Source of the DNA: Rhyacichthys aspro
Lineage: Eukaryota; Chordata; Actinopteri; Gobiiformes; Rhyacichthyidae
Assembly: GCA_036850595.1 (NCBI GenBank)
Contig: CM072168.1
Span: forward strand, 18,777,982 to 18,841,981
Direction: 5' to 3'
DNA length: 64,000 nt
The notes under the pieces were generated by a model that was not told the origin of the DNA, made no database searches, and was given only the letters and a program-made list of their open reading frames with translations. Below, piece after piece: positions 1-12,169 of the stretch. A program made the position numbers and the translations under genes. Position 1 is the first letter of the stretch. Every line of letters begins with the position of its first letter.

Positions 1-378
1 AGGCTTTTGTAGTTTGAGTTTTGACCCTCTGAGGCTTCTGTATTTGAGTTGTGACCCTCTGAGGCTTCTGTATTTGAGTTTTGACCCTCTGAGGCTGCTG
101 TAGTTTGAGTTTTGACCCTCTGAGGCTGCTGTAGTTTGAGTTCTGACCCTCTGAGGATACTGTAGTTTGAGTTTTGACCCTCTGAGGCTACTGTAGTTTG
201 AGTTTTGACCCTCTGAGGCTACTGTAGTTTGAGTTTTGACCCTCTGAGGCTACTGTAGTTTGAGTTTTGACCTTCTGAGGCTTCTGTATTTGAGTTGTGA
301 CCCTCTGAGGCTGCTGTAGTTTGAGTTTTGACCTTCTGAGGCTTCTGTAGTTTGAGTTGTGACCCTTTGAGGCTGTCG
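1..378 (+). repeat. 31-bp minisatellite, array 1 (cut by window start)
   Basis: About twelve tandem copies of a 31-bp unit built around GTAGTTTGAGTTTTGACCCT with a variable GAGGCTGCTG or GAGGCTACTG segment. The period is seen from GAGGCT at 184 and again at 215. Some units lack one or two bases. Because 31 is not a multiple of three, the frame rotates, which produces long but meaningless open frames on both strands. The inverted counterpart is at 49145-49525 and runs on to about 49930. Confidence 0.95.
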
Positions 379-470
379 TTTGTAGAGTGGAGTTGACATG
401 TAGCTGATAGTTACATATGAACATTAAAAGAAAATCAACAATAAAACCTACAGTCAATGAAAGAGTAAGT
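379..470 (+). repeat. Unique flank shared by both 31-bp arrays (copy 1)
   Basis: Immediately after array 1, the sequence beginning TGTAGAGTGGAGTT and running through AGAAAATCAACAATAAAA is closely similar to 3248-3322, which follows array 2. The two loci therefore share not only the 31-bp unit but also about 75 bp of non-repetitive right flank. This suggests that the array plus flank was copied as a unit, possibly as part of a mobile repeat. The family is not identified. Confidence 0.7.
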
Positions 471-2287
471 CATAAAGTTAAAAACCTGTCCTGAACTGAA
501 CTGGAGAGCGTTGGAGTGAATGTCGTGTGTGATTTAACTGTGATGTATGCCTTTCTCTACTCATTGTGACATGTTGGTTAGAGGAGCCTCGAGCCGGTGA
601 GTGCTCTGGGCCTGTGTTCGCTGCAGTGGTGTTCAGTGGCATGTGTCTGGTGGGCGGGCACTGGCTCCTCTTCACCACCTGGACACCAGCTTGTGCCAGA
701 GCTGCCCATATTGTCAGGTTGGAAGTGTGTGAACATGAGCTGGGTGTGACTGGGCTCCAGAAATAGCACATTTATGTCAACAGGAGTGAAAGATTCCTGT
801 GAAGCACGGATCCGTACTGTCTCAAGGTTTTCCAAACAAAAGACGGTTTCATTTTGATAGATTTAAAATGAGCCTCTGTGGCTTTGGGATGATGCCAATC
901 CAAACGCTGCAGAGTTAAAGGAACTAACTTATTGTTATCTCCATAAATTGTATAGCAACAAGCATGATGACAGATTATATTGACTATATTTCCCGTTAGC
1001 TAGATGGATAACTGAGTAAATAGGAGAGGGTTGTGTAAAACTGGAGCCTTTTTAGGAAATGATGGAAGTTTTATGGTTTATCTTTACATTATTAGTTTTT
1101 ATACACTTTAAGATGAATAAACAGGTCACAAACAGGACACAAAGGGTTGCCATTAGCTTAGCACTAGCAGTTTTCAGAGCCCAAAAGTAATTATATCAAA
1201 GACGACACTGTAGTTTGTAATTATGGTCAACTAAACTAATTTTGTTTTATTGTGTTTCTCCTTTTACTGTTTAACGTTCTGTATTGTTTCTATGTTAAGA
1301 GTCTTGAAACGTGCCACAAATAAAACGTTTTATTATTATTAAACCGAATACAGTATGAGCCATGAATAGTTTGTTATACTTTGTCCATTAGCATCAAAAG
1401 CTACCAATAGCAAGCTTTGCGGCCATCTTTACTTATTCCTTTTTAAACATTTACTTTATTCCATGCACAGATTTTAGATTATTGATTTGTTGCAGTGACA
1501 TTTTGAGGGGAACATTTTTTGCTTCGTATAATAGTGTTAATTACAGGTTGCTTTACTTTTATGATTTAAATTTGCAGTAAAATAGTGAAAAAGAGTGAGT
1601 GTAAGAGTAAAAAGAGTATTTCCAAACACTGAATAGACAAAAATGTTAATGGCGGAAAGTACTTTTGAAGCAGTATCAGGTTTTAAATGAGTGCAGCAGG
1701 CTTTGATTAACATCTGGATAAATTAAATCTTTTCGGTTCCTTAATTGTTGAAAAAACTCATTTAAATCACAACATTTCCACTTATTTCAGGTTTTTGGGC
1801 CATTTTTCCAACTTGATTTGCCTGTTTGTTCGATCAAAGATTCCTCATTTGAATATTTTAACCGTCTCTAAATCACATTGCACCGGCCTCATTCGTACAC
1901 AAATCTGTCTGTGCTCTAACAAGTTGCAGAAAGCTCCTATTCGAGCAGCCGTCACTCCCCTGACACTGTTATTTACTAAATTCATGAGCCATAATGAGTC
2001 GTCACACATGATTTTCACCGTGTTTCAAGAATGACCATGATTTTCTCCATCTGCCCCGACTGCATTAGCCGTCTTCTTTCTCCATCGACTCTAGTTTTTA
2101 TCAAATAGATTCATTTTCAGTCACAGCAGCTCTGCCCTAAATGTGATGAATCCTCTTTCTCGTTATCAATTCATTCCTGTGCATTTTGAAAAACATGGAA
2201 TGCCTTGAAATTTTGAGTAATTTTCTAGGTTTGTCTGTGTATAAGGTGCATGTTTTTGATCTTTTTAAACCAATTGTGAATTTTAAT
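471..2287. other. No gene recognised
   Basis: AT-rich non-coding sequence between the two 31-bp arrays. Short open frames here are not conserved-looking. It is fully represented in the other arm at about 47200-49055 in reverse complement. Confidence 0.6.
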
Positions 2288-3246
2288 TTTGAGTTCTGAC
2301 CCTCTCATGCTAATGTAGTTTGAGTTTTGACCCTCTAAGACTGCTGTAGTTTGAGTTTTGATCCTCTAAGGCTGCTGTAGTTTGAGTTTTGACCCTCTAA
2401 AGCTGCTGTAGTTTGAGTTTTGACCCTCTAAAGCTGCTGTAGTTTGAGTTTTGACCCTCTAAAGCTGCTGTAGTTTGAGTTTTGACCCTCTAAAGCTGCT
2501 GTAGTTTGAGTTTTGACCCTCTAAAGCTGCTGTAGTTTGAGTTTTGACCCTCTAAAGCTGCTGTAGTTTGAGTTTTGACCCTCTAAAGCTGCTGTAGTTT
2601 GAGTTTTGACCCTCTAAAGCTGCTGTAGTTTGAGTTTTGACCCTCTAAAGCTGCTGTAGTTTGAGTTTTGACCCTCTAAAGCTGCTGTAGTTGGAGTTTT
2701 GACCCTCTAAAGCTGCTGTAGTTTGAGTTTTGACCCTCTAAAGCTGCTGTAGTTTGAGTTTTGACCCTCTAAAGCTGCTGTAGTTTGAGTTTTGACCCTC
2801 TAAAGCTGCTGTAGTTGGAGTTTTGACCCTCTAAAGCTGCTGTAGTTGGAGTTTTGACCCTCTAAAGCTGCTGTAGTTTGAGTTTTGACCCTCTAAAGCT
2901 GCTGTAGTTTGAGTTTTGACCCTCTAAAGCTGCTGTAGTTTGAGTTTTGACCCTCTAAAGCTGCTGTAGTTTGAGTTTTGACCCTCTAAAGCTGCTGTAG
3001 TTTGAGTTTTGACCCTCTAAAGCTGCTGTAGTTTGAGTTTTGACCCTCTAAAGCTGCTGTAGTTTGAGTTTTGACCCTCTAAAGCTGCTGTAGTTTGAGT
3101 TTTGACCCTCTAAAGCTGCTGTAGTTGGAGTTTTGACCCTCTAAAGCTGCTGTAGTTGGAGTTTTGACCCTCTAAAGCTGCTGTAGTTTGAGTTTTGACC
3201 CTCTAAAGCTGCTGTAGTTGGAGTTTTGACCCCTCTAAAGCTGCTA
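2288..3246 (+). repeat. 31-bp minisatellite, array 2
   Basis: Roughly 31 tandem copies of the same 31-bp unit as array 1, here with an AAAGCTGCTG segment (AAAG at 2461 and 2492). The central copies are nearly identical, so the array has been homogenised. A GTTGGAG variant replaces GTTTGAG in about seven scattered copies. The counterpart in the other arm (46180-47192) has a different set of variants and is about 100 bp longer. Confidence 0.96.
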
Positions 3247-3322
3247 AATTGTAGAGTGGAGTTCATATCTAGCTTATAGTTACACATGAACGTTGCCTTA
3301 TAAGAAAATCAACAATAAAACA
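3247..3322 (+). repeat. Unique flank shared by both 31-bp arrays (copy 2)
   Basis: Paralogous to 379-470: it begins TTGTAGAGTGGAGTTCATAT and ends in AGAAAATCAACAATAAAA, with scattered substitutions and a small insertion near 3293. Confidence 0.7.
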
Positions 3323-4740
3323 GTCACAAGTGAATTATTTGCATTAATGAGACAACACTGTGCTTCCATTTTAAGAAAAAGTTCTGAAAAATGTTTTCTT
3401 AAAAAGACTGGAAACCACTCTTTATTTTCTTCATGTTTATTTGCTTGTAAAGATAATGTATTTTCCTCCCTATTGTCCTCTCTAAAGAGAAATGCCGGGG
3501 GCGAGAGCTGCTTACTGCGTCTAAACAGTGTTGAAATGAAGAGAAATGTGTTGTCAGACCCAGGTTTACTCTAAAGAACTGATGTTGGGGAGTGTACGCT
3601 GTTGTAGTCCTCACTAATAGATGGAAATGAACTCCAACATGAATCTGCTCTTAGACACAAATACAAACAGATTTTGTGAGGCCTTGAGCCATATTCAACC
3701 ATGAAAAATGAGCTGTGGAGGCTCACGCGGAGAGTTTAATTGTCTGCCGTTTGGTGCTTCAGGTGGAACTCTGGGACTGCAGCTGGAAATGAAGTGCTTT
3801 TGTTTTCGTGGATTTGTGGATTCGAGTGGCACTAAAATGTTCGAATTGAAATCTAAGCCAATGCAGATATGTCACTAATGGCTTGTTTTGTGTTGTCATG
3901 GCTAATAGCTAAATAGTACTAAACCAGGAAGTAGTTGTATTAAATATTCAAGAGATGAGGATGGTCTTTATGAGTAAACTCTATATTCAATTGTCAATGC
4001 ACAATATAAAGCCTCTAAACCTGCAAGGAATACACAGTTCTACATGAAAAAAATCATAGAGAGGATATTTTGGTGATTTTAAAATGTCACAAAGCCTCAG
4101 TTCTCTCTGTTGACGTCATTTTAATTGAAGGTATGTCGTTTTTAGGCCTGCGCTGTGTAAAATGTGTCTTTGTTCCACTGCTGTGAAGAGCGGGGTGAGT
4201 GTGGGGGGCCGTCAGTGTGGGGTCCGAGGGGGAACGAGGGGTGTTTTTGGTGTTTTCTGGTGAAGGTCAGTGGGTTAAGCCGATGGAGAGCCTCAGAGAA
4301 GGAGCCCCGCTGAAAAGGATGGTAATGTCCCGAAGCGTTACTCACCGCACAGGCATCCGTCCTCCCCCCTGAGGGTATGTTTAGTGATGTCACCCCTCAC
4401 CCTCTCACCCCCCGCGGGCTGTCAGAGCTGTCAGAGCTGTGCCCCTGTGAGAGGAGACGGTGCAGGCTGTGAATGGCATGTGCCACAGTGTTGACGGGGC
4501 TCAGGGGAAGTGGATTTGGGCTTGTTTTCAAATGTCTGTGGAGCTGGAAGCACAAACACTGTGGTTAAATGCTGGGGACAGGATTAGCTCACATTTACTT
4601 CAGTTGTGTCCAAGATTATCTTTAGGAATCACAGTTTAACTCATGTCATTCTTTATGCATAAGACAAGCCATTTTTTTTTATTGAAACTGTTGACTCTAC
4701 GTCTATGCAGCTGGGAAAAAAAGCCAATTTGCAATGTCAG
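3323..4740. other. No gene recognised
   Basis: Non-coding sequence. 4140-4500 is somewhat richer in GC but gives no convincing exon: its open frames differ between the two arms because of small indels. Confidence 0.55.
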
Positions 4741-4856
4741 CATTTATTTTATTTTATTTTATTTTATTTATTTTATTTTATTTTATTTTATTTTATTTTA
4801 TTTTATTTTATTTTATTTTATTTTATTTTATTTTATTTATTTATTTTATTTTATTT

Positions 4857-4900
<44 letters not shown>

Positions 4901-5069
4901 TTCATTCATTCATTCATTTATTCATTTATTTATTTATTTTATTTATTTATTTATTTCATTTATTTATTTTATTTATGTATTTATTTATTTATTTATTTGT
5001 GTATTTATTTATTTTATTTTTATTCATTTATCAATCTGTTTTTATTTGTTTTATTTGTTTATTTATTTA
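4741..5069 (+). repeat. ATTTT / ATTT / ATTC compound microsatellite
   Basis: A 330-bp pyrimidine-rich low-complexity tract. (ATTTT)n comes first, then (ATTT)n with an internal run of ATTC near 4903-4917, then degenerate ATTT/TGTT units. It yields spurious Phe/Leu/Ile/Tyr-rich open frames in all three + frames. The counterpart in the other arm is 44338-44667. Confidence 0.97.
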
Positions 5070-5363
5070 GAAACAGTTTTCATTTAATTGGAGTTCAGTG
5101 TAATATTAAAATAAATACACTTTCATTCAGTCTGGTCTTGGTTTTGTGCAGATTTTAAACACTACTTGTCCAAACAGAAGCCTTTTATGATTAAACGCTG
5201 CTACTTATTCTTTGTGACTTCAAATTAAAATCATACTAGATTCCCACAGGGGCCGTATAATAATAATAAGTATAATAAATATATAATAAAACCTGATAAA
5301 GGACACACATATCTAAACATTTCAGTGTGAATCTTCTTTGCATTATTTCCCTCATGATTACAC

Positions 5364-5364
<1 letters not shown>

Positions 5365-5407
<43 letters not shown>
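5365..5407 (+). repeat. (AAT)n microsatellite
   Basis: About fourteen uninterrupted AAT triplets. The counterpart in the other arm is an (ATT)n tract at 43998-44040. Confidence 0.95.
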
Positions 5408-5408
<1 letters not shown>

Positions 5409-8400
5409 CATATACAGCAGAGGCTGAGGTATTTAATAAAGTCTGGATGACATTACTGTTATTTTAGTGAAATATTGTAGATAATTTCTGCTATTTTGTC
5501 AATTTCTTTCTTTATTTGATTTTCTTCCTCTTCTTCTCTTGTGATATTTTCTTGATTATGGGAAGCCTATTCTACATTACTCCATCATGCTTTGAGCACC
5601 TGCCCCAGCCTCACCTGGGATTACACTTGGACTTGACTCAGTGGCTTAAAGTCTCGTCGGGATTTTGACTTTATATTATCAAATACTACCACTATTACCC
5701 CGTCTCCTACATACTCTCTGTCTTCTCTTGGCTCCGGTTATGTTTTAATCACTCTTTTCTTGACGCCGAGTCCCCTGCTGCTGGTCTCTCGGTGCAGAGG
5801 CAGTAGGTTAATTGAAGGGGGGCTGCTGAGGGGAAACGGGAGATGAGCTGTAACTATCAATAAAACCCAGACACCACTTACCCATTCTCCTTCTGGCGCC
5901 TACAGCTAAACATAACTTCATAACGCTAATGAATTTGTCTCAGTGTGTCTCTTTAGCTGCTGCGACTACAATCCTTTGTTTCATTTTTATGCAACAGTGG
6001 AGACTTTCGCTCGTCGTTATGTGTTGGGAGTGTTTTCTGGTCCTGGAGTTGTGCCTGCAGTGATTGTGCCGTCGTACCCCATTAGCATTTAGCTTTGGAA
6101 CAGTTAGAGCTACTTGATGTTAATTGGTTGAGACCAGACCGAATATAATAGAAAATAAAATAAGTCAATAAACGGCGACAAAACCCATGCAAATTCCACT
6201 TTGTTTCCCTTGATTTGATGTTTTTGTCTAATTATAAATAGTGCACTTGAATGAGCACACTTGCAATAGCGAATAACCAGCATTTTTGATCTACACTCAA
6301 TTAGCCCTGCTCTCGTTTTCTTTTATTACTTGGTATTGAGTAAAAGAGAAATGTGAAATAAAAGAAATCTGTGTAAACTCTGGTCTAATCATGTGTAAAT
6401 TTGTATTCAGTCATGTTGAAAACAGGTGCTAATGTTAGTCAAGCATATATTGTAAATTAAGGCGTGAAAAAACAAGAAAGCACGCAAGAATTATTGAACA
6501 TTACACAGAAAAAGGAGCTCTTTACACCTGTCCTTTATCCTTCAAGGAGCCTGAAGGACAAAGGACAAGGGTAATCAGTTTGGTTTGAAGGTTTTTTTAT
6601 GATTTATCCATCAATCATTGAGGATGTGTGCTACATATTTCTTTAAACCGATCGTTGTTTTTATTCTGGCTGAGTTTTCTTGTTTTCTCTCTTTTCCAAA
6701 CAAATCCTTGGAGAAATGTTTGCGAAATAGTTTGAGCCACTAATCAGAGAGTAATCCTGAATTGTGTTAATTGTAATTGTCCGATTGCGTTTACCGATGT
6801 TTATTCTCTCTTAAGAGCTTAATTATTTGTTTTCTATTAACTCTAACTCAAATGTTTCCAGAGTTAATTGATATTGACCTTCGTGTTAAAGCCCTCTGCC
6901 GCCTGTTGTGCTAAATAAGAGCAGTCAATATGTTTTTGAAGAGGTTTGTAAAGCCCTGTTGCCACATTTAAACTGAGTCAGGTCATTGGGAGTAAACCCT
7001 GAAGAGGCTTGGGTTTCCATTGCAGTTTTTTTAAGAAAGCGGAGTCTGCTGCTTAAATAGTGACAGCTGCGTGTTTAATACAACAATCACACGTGAATTT
7101 AGAGTTAGCATAAGCACCAGCAGCAGTCCCGGGACAGCCTGCAGATGTTGGACTGCACCATTAGCCTCTGAACAGAAATATTCTCTCATTAGGATGAATT
7201 TATGCAGAGGCTAATCATGTAAAATCACATCTTGTTTAAGCACAGTTGAAGATTTATTTAAAGACTCGAAACCGAAAGAGCATCTCAGCAAATTTACATG
7301 TCGTCATTAAAAACGCTTCGGCCGTCTTCTTAACTTCTCATTAAATGTTTTATTTCCATTAAAGAGCCATATCACGTGCACCAAGAAGCTAAAAATCGTA
7401 TTAACTCAAAGCTGTGTTTTCCCTGCAGATTCCTCTCGGCGCCTCGGGGCTCGGCTTTTTTTAAACACCTTCCGCTGCTGCAGCTTTAATTAAACAGAAA
7501 TGAAGACCCAAAAAAAGACTGAGATGATATATCCGCAGGACACATTTACCCCTAAAATAAAAGTGAATGTGTAGGTGCAGTAATTAGCCAAATGAGTCTG
7601 TCTACTCTCCGTATGAAGACATGTATTTAGAGAAATGGGACAGACTTGTGAAAACATAATGCATTTAAAATACAAATGACTAAAGGAGCAGTAAAAATTG
7701 TCAGGGTTTAAATCCTGGCAAGTGTCCAATGAGTTATAGTTTTCCTCAGATTCACGCTAAATTAATTAACAGCCTTATTTTCAGATCTGCGACTGTCACT
7801 CTCACAAATAAGACAAATATAGAGCAAAAAAAACAAACAAAATGTGATGTATTTGCACAGAAAAGAACTACTTTTGATCTACTGCACAAATAAAGTTCAA
7901 GTCCCAACAATGAATCAACATAAAGACAAGTCAAAAAGAAATTGTGAATAACAAAAGAGAAATTCAGGATGTTTGTGATTGGACAGAACTAAATAAATAC
8001 TTAAAGGAAACAGGAAGTGGCTTTAAAGTTTGAACCAAAAGCAGGAAATTGAGCTTATAGTCTGTGTCATTTTGTCATTTCTCACTTTACAAAAGATCAT
8101 CTCTGAAATAAAACTGTTCTGTCCAATCTTAATCAAGCACTAGGATCCATTATTGTCTCTATTCAACCTTTTTATGTTTTGTTTTTGTGACATTTGTGAG
8201 TGAAATAACCACATAGAAAATGTTTTTGCTAAATTGTGTTCTTCAGGTGGTTATATTGGTTCAACTGAGAGCCTGAACTAGTCCATACAGAACTGCTTAA
8301 GCCTCAAATCTGTATTATGAAACCAGTTTAGATTAAATCTGAATATGTCTCTATTTAGACAAACCCTAACAATCCCGTCTGGATCAAGAGGCGGGTCATC

Positions 8401-10939
8401 AACTTGTTGGGTTTCTCTGTGAAGCTGTGATTGTGTCCTAAATGAATCACAGCTACAGGAGTTATCATGGAGACTAACACCAAACTATAGTAAACTCATG
8501 CTAAATATAATTAATGCTGACTGTATGTCCGTGCTCCAGTGCCACTCGTGCTGATACTTGTCTCTTTTTCACTCTCCACGTGGCGTCTTCTCTCACAGCA
8601 GCTCGTTTCCTGTTGACGATCGGTCACTGGGCTGTGTTTTTATCCTTTATCTGGATCTTAAACCCAAAGAAACCTCGCTAACCTCTTAATCCAGCTTCAT
8701 AACACAGGCCCCAGAAGATCAATATACAAAAAAATGTATTTCAGAAAAAGACAAGCACACACAAAACACAAAACAAACAATTGATTCTAAATGTAACTAA
8801 TAGAAATGTTACTCCAGCTCGTTTGTACACACCTCTGTGGAATACTGACCCAGTTTTTTGTTGACACTTTGGCTGTAGCTACAAAATGCACTCAACGCTG
8901 CTCACAACTCAACTCCCAGTCTCAGCTCGTCGAGGGAGAACACTTTGTCAGATCCAGATTAAAGCCGCGGCTATTGAGCTTTTTGAGCACGACTTTGGCA
9001 GAAGATGGAAAGACCGACCCAAACTGAGAAAGAGACGGTTCGGATCGATTGGTCTCAAACAATGGCAGGGTTTCTACAGCTCCGAGCCGGGCGCTGACAT
9101 CAGAGAAGAGGAGGGCGCCGGGAGAAGAGGGGTCAGTGCCTCGCAACAGGGGTCCGCTGGCCACTCGCTCGGGTTCAGGCCTCGCCAAGAGACGGACATC
9201 TCTCAAAGAGCGGCTGTAGTACCCTCAGCGGGCGGCGGAGTGCTGCTGGAAGAAAGAGGAATAGTGTTGGCTGATCCGAGTGGAAAAGGAGGGCAATGGA
9301 GCAGAGAAAAAAAGTCTTTGAAGATGGACAGAAAGCACCTTGAATTATGTAGCAGTGAAAATGGTGCTAAAAAATGGATGTGAAGGCACCACAAATAAAA
9401 AAAAATACATAACAAAACAAGTCTCTGAGCTCGAGGCAGGAATTAATAGATATTCTTAAAGATGTGTTACTTTTATTGATATTGATTTATGAAGTAGTGG
9501 TCTGAAATATTCATGCAGTCTGAGGAAACTGCTGAAATAATAATAGCCTCAAGTTTAAGACTACATCCAGCTGCTAATATTTTAAAGGAGAGAGTTAAAG
9601 AAGACAACACAGACCAATAATGCAGTTCGATAATTTACTAAAAGGGAGGGAGGTCGTGTGATGAAGGAGGAGAAGAGTCGTTTTATTTAAGTAGATCTTC
9701 CCCCGGAGTCTAGACACTGGGATGAGGCTGAGGAGAATGGATGATAAAAAGAGAGGATGATTTGAATTTGACTGCTCAACGATGATTGGCTGAGAGACAG
9801 AGGAGGAGCTAAAAGGGGAGGAGTCTTCCAGGTTGAACTTATGCTTCATCTTCACGTGACACAGTAGCATCACTTCGGATTTAGCTGCATCCAGGCTCTT
9901 GCCGAATATAACAAAAGTGAAGCGAGTTGTCTGTCTTTGTCGATGCGGCTCGGCGCTAGATGCTGTCATTTTCACTTTTGTCACAAGCACAAGCTGCAAA
10001 ACACAGCAGTCGTTGCAGAACCAGCACAAATCTAACAGGGCTTTGATGGAGTGTGTGTTGAAACGTAACATCTGGTCCGATAAATGTCTGTAGGAAAACT
10101 AAGCTCAATGAGAATTAATGCGGTAAATGTAACTTAATATTGACGTTAAGCCTGAGCATCAAAAACAAATGAAACTGTCTGTTGATGAAGAGGGCAGAGA
10201 GGCAGAGGAGAGCGCTGCAAACTTTGTGAGAAAGAAAGATAAAAAGAAACAGAGAGAGAAAGCTGGGCTCATTTTGATGCCGGTCCCGTCCTGGGCCCTT
10301 GAGCGGCCTGGTACGGGACCCTGAATGAGCTCTTGGCTGGCACCGCGGTCGCCATGTTTACTCAATAAACAAACTGCAGCGAGCTACGAGTCTTTTCATG
10401 TGTTTTTCTGTGTGTTGCTCCTGGATTAGCAACAGTCAGGAGCCTTTGTGCTGCCGTTTGTTGTGGGATACTTCTTCATCTTTGTGTGTCCTGATACTGC
10501 TTTAGTGTCATTTTTAATAAAGACATAATGATGCAGTTTAATCAACACCTACTCTCTACTTTCATGCTTTGACTGAGTGCAAACAAATGATTTTAAAACA
10601 CAAATAGCGTGTTAAAACAGTGACGCCATGTTGTGCAGTGTTTTGATCAACAGTTTTTTTCTGCTGATGGTGCATTTTGAAGCTGGTCATTCATTTGCCT
10701 TAAAAATGTCTTTTGTCTAAGAAAGTGGAACAAGGTTTGTGTTTGAAATGATGCATAGTGACGCACAGACTTTGGTAAAACAAATATATTGAGCCAGAGA
10801 CATGGAAATATATTAGTTTGACAAATGAAAAACAAAGCAGAACGTCTTTATAAAAGTGCTTTGTGGTTGTGTAACTCTTTTAAAAAAAAAACCCCGCTGA
10901 CTTCTTTCTTCTCTCTTTTTCTTGTTTTGTGTTTCCCAG
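5408..10939. other. No gene recognised; probable semaphorin intron
   Basis: Over 5 kb without a recognisable exon or repeat array, apart from the near-perfect inverted repeat at 6527-6570. It ends at the acceptor of the first visible sema5b exon. 8886-9250 is GC-richer and open on both strands, but the frame is broken by an indel in the other arm, so I do not call it coding. Confidence 0.55.
6527..6570. repeat. Near-perfect inverted repeat (hairpin)
   Basis: CCTGTCCTTTATCCTTCA at 6527-6544 is complementary to 6552-6570 with one substitution and one extra base, around a 7-base loop. It could form an extruded hairpin of about 18 bp. It also occurs in the other arm around 42840-42884. Function unknown. 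Confidence 0.7.
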
Positions 10940-11002
10940 GCGACCGAGTGGGCACCGGACGAGGAAACCAGGAGGTCCTGTCAGAGCAAAGGCAAAACAG
11001 AG
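10940..11002 (+). CDS. sema5b: Semaphorin 5B, sema-domain exon (visible exon 1)
   Basis: This 63-bp exon encodes 21 residues, from ATEW to SKGKTE. It is bounded by an acceptor ending TTTCCCAG and a donor GTAACC, and is phase 0 on both sides. In class 5 semaphorins this stretch lies near the N-terminus of the seven-bladed sema domain, just after the first blade and before the CQNYIRV segment. The ATEW...TRRSCQSKGKTE wording fits SEMA5B better than SEMA5A. SEMA5 proteins are type I membrane guidance molecules with a sema domain, PSI domain and thrombospondin repeats, acting on neuronal growth cones. The preceding exon, which should end in the GARNYLFRL region, is not found upstream in this window. 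Confidence 0.9.
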
Positions 11003-11732
11003 GTAACCCCCGTCCCGCCCCCAATTACAACAGCGCACACAGAGGCCATCCTCGTATCTCCTCGCCGCCGGGGCCTCCGTCCGAACGGGCCTCGCGGGAG
11101 GGACCTGTCCCGAATAGCTATTGCAGACCTTTCAATCATCGCTTGTTTTTGTGGCTGTGAGAAAGAAGGCAGAGAAAAAATGCAAGCTGCACGGACCGGG
11201 CCACATAGTGAGACGCTCAAAACGTCCGATAAACGAAGCTGCGTTCAGACTCTCTGCAGAAAGCGATTGCTCCGTTCGTTTTATCTCCAACGGTGTCTAC
11301 GGAGAGAAAGTCGATGGCAAATAACAAAACACACAATCAATTCTCTTTGAAAGCTCTCTTCAATTACCTCGGTCCATCTCCGCGGCACAAAGCAGCACTA
11401 TTAAGAAATGATACTTACATAAGGCGCTCCGTTACCAATAAATCCATTGCACGCCTTTTGTTCAAACAGATCTCACTCTTTTCGCTCGTACACGTATTTG
11501 ACTTATTACACAGTGTCTGTCAATACGTACGTAAGCCTCCATTCAGATGCCGGAGAATGGCGTCGCCGCTGCCGGTGTTCGACGCTGATAGTGGCAGACT
11601 TCGCCCATTGTTCTTCACAGTGACACATCCAAGACTGTTTAGACGAAGCAGACGAACGTTTAGATGTTCCTTGCTGCTTTTCTGGCTCCAAAACTTCTGA
11701 AAACGCTGTCATTTTTCCCTTTTTTTTTGCAG
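11003..11732 (+). other. sema5b intron (visible exons 1-2)
   Basis: A 730-bp intron with GT donor and AG acceptor, the latter with a strong polypyrimidine tract (TTTTTTTTGCAG). Its first 300 bases are GC-rich with several CG dinucleotides and short open frames that I do not recognise as exons. Confidence 0.8.
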
Positions 11733-11831
11733 ATGGAGTGTCAGAATTACATCAGAGTCCTGTTGGTGAATAAGACAGAGGTCATGACCTGCGGGACCAA
11801 TGCTTTCCAGCCGCTGTGCATCACACGAGAG
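11733..11831 (+). CDS. sema5b: Semaphorin 5B, sema-domain exon (visible exon 2)
   Basis: This 99-bp exon encodes 33 residues, phase 0 on both sides, between acceptor TTTTTTGCAG and donor GTACAC. It starts MECQNYIRVLLV and contains the hallmark CGTNAF, followed by a second cysteine (PLC). The CQNYIRV...CGTNAF signature is conserved across vertebrate semaphorins; its cysteines form structural disulphides in the extracellular sema domain. An N-K-T sequon lies between the two motifs. It joins the upstream exon in frame (SKGKTE-MECQ), the expected order for SEMA5. Confidence 0.95.
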
Positions 11832-12169
11832 GTACACACTGTACTTTTATAACATATTCTATTATTGACGTTGTCGTTTATATATTTATTTTAGTTTCTA
11901 TAGAGCTGACAGTCCCAGTTCGACTAAAATCTCACTGAAACAGCTCTTCATCGACTCTATTTGGTGGAGAGTGATTATACATTTTTAAGACACATTCATT
12001 AATCTTAATTGAATTAAATTTCCAAAAGAAGAGGATGTAATGTTACTGATCTAATAGACTTGTCTAATTGATGTGTGGAGGAGATTTAAGTCTTATTCTT
12101 TGACTGAATCTAATTTCTTTCTGTATGTTTCACATTTGCAAGTAGAAGATGAAGCTAAAAGACAGGATA

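Larger units (their letters stand above)
1..10288 (+). repeat. Large inverted duplication, left arm
   Basis: This whole block reappears as its reverse complement at 39136-49525. Base 10288 pairs with 39136, and base 188 pairs with 49338. Paired coordinates sum to 49424 near the inner end, 49410 near 7500, 49422 near 3500 and 49526 near 500, so only small net indels separate the arms, mostly at tandem repeats. Single-base differences are scattered, about what one would expect between alleles. The arm holds two 31-bp minisatellites, an ATTTT/ATTT microsatellite and otherwise unannotated AT-rich sequence. No exon is recognised. Since sema5b exons follow on the + strand, the arm is probably upstream intron of that gene; this is inferred from position only. 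Confidence 0.93.

Noticed and set aside
4643..5158. 171-codon Phe/Leu/Ile/Tyr-rich open frame that looks like a membrane protein, with overlapping frames and an inverted counterpart at 44247-44768
   Set aside because: It is translation of the ATTTT/ATTT microsatellite. All three frames stay open, which is a property of the repeat.
8886..9383. 165-codon + frame and 94-codon - frame in a GC-rich block of the left arm
   Set aside because: In the right arm a two-base deletion (near 40449) shifts the - frame to a stop after NSR, and no domain is recognisable. Open by composition.
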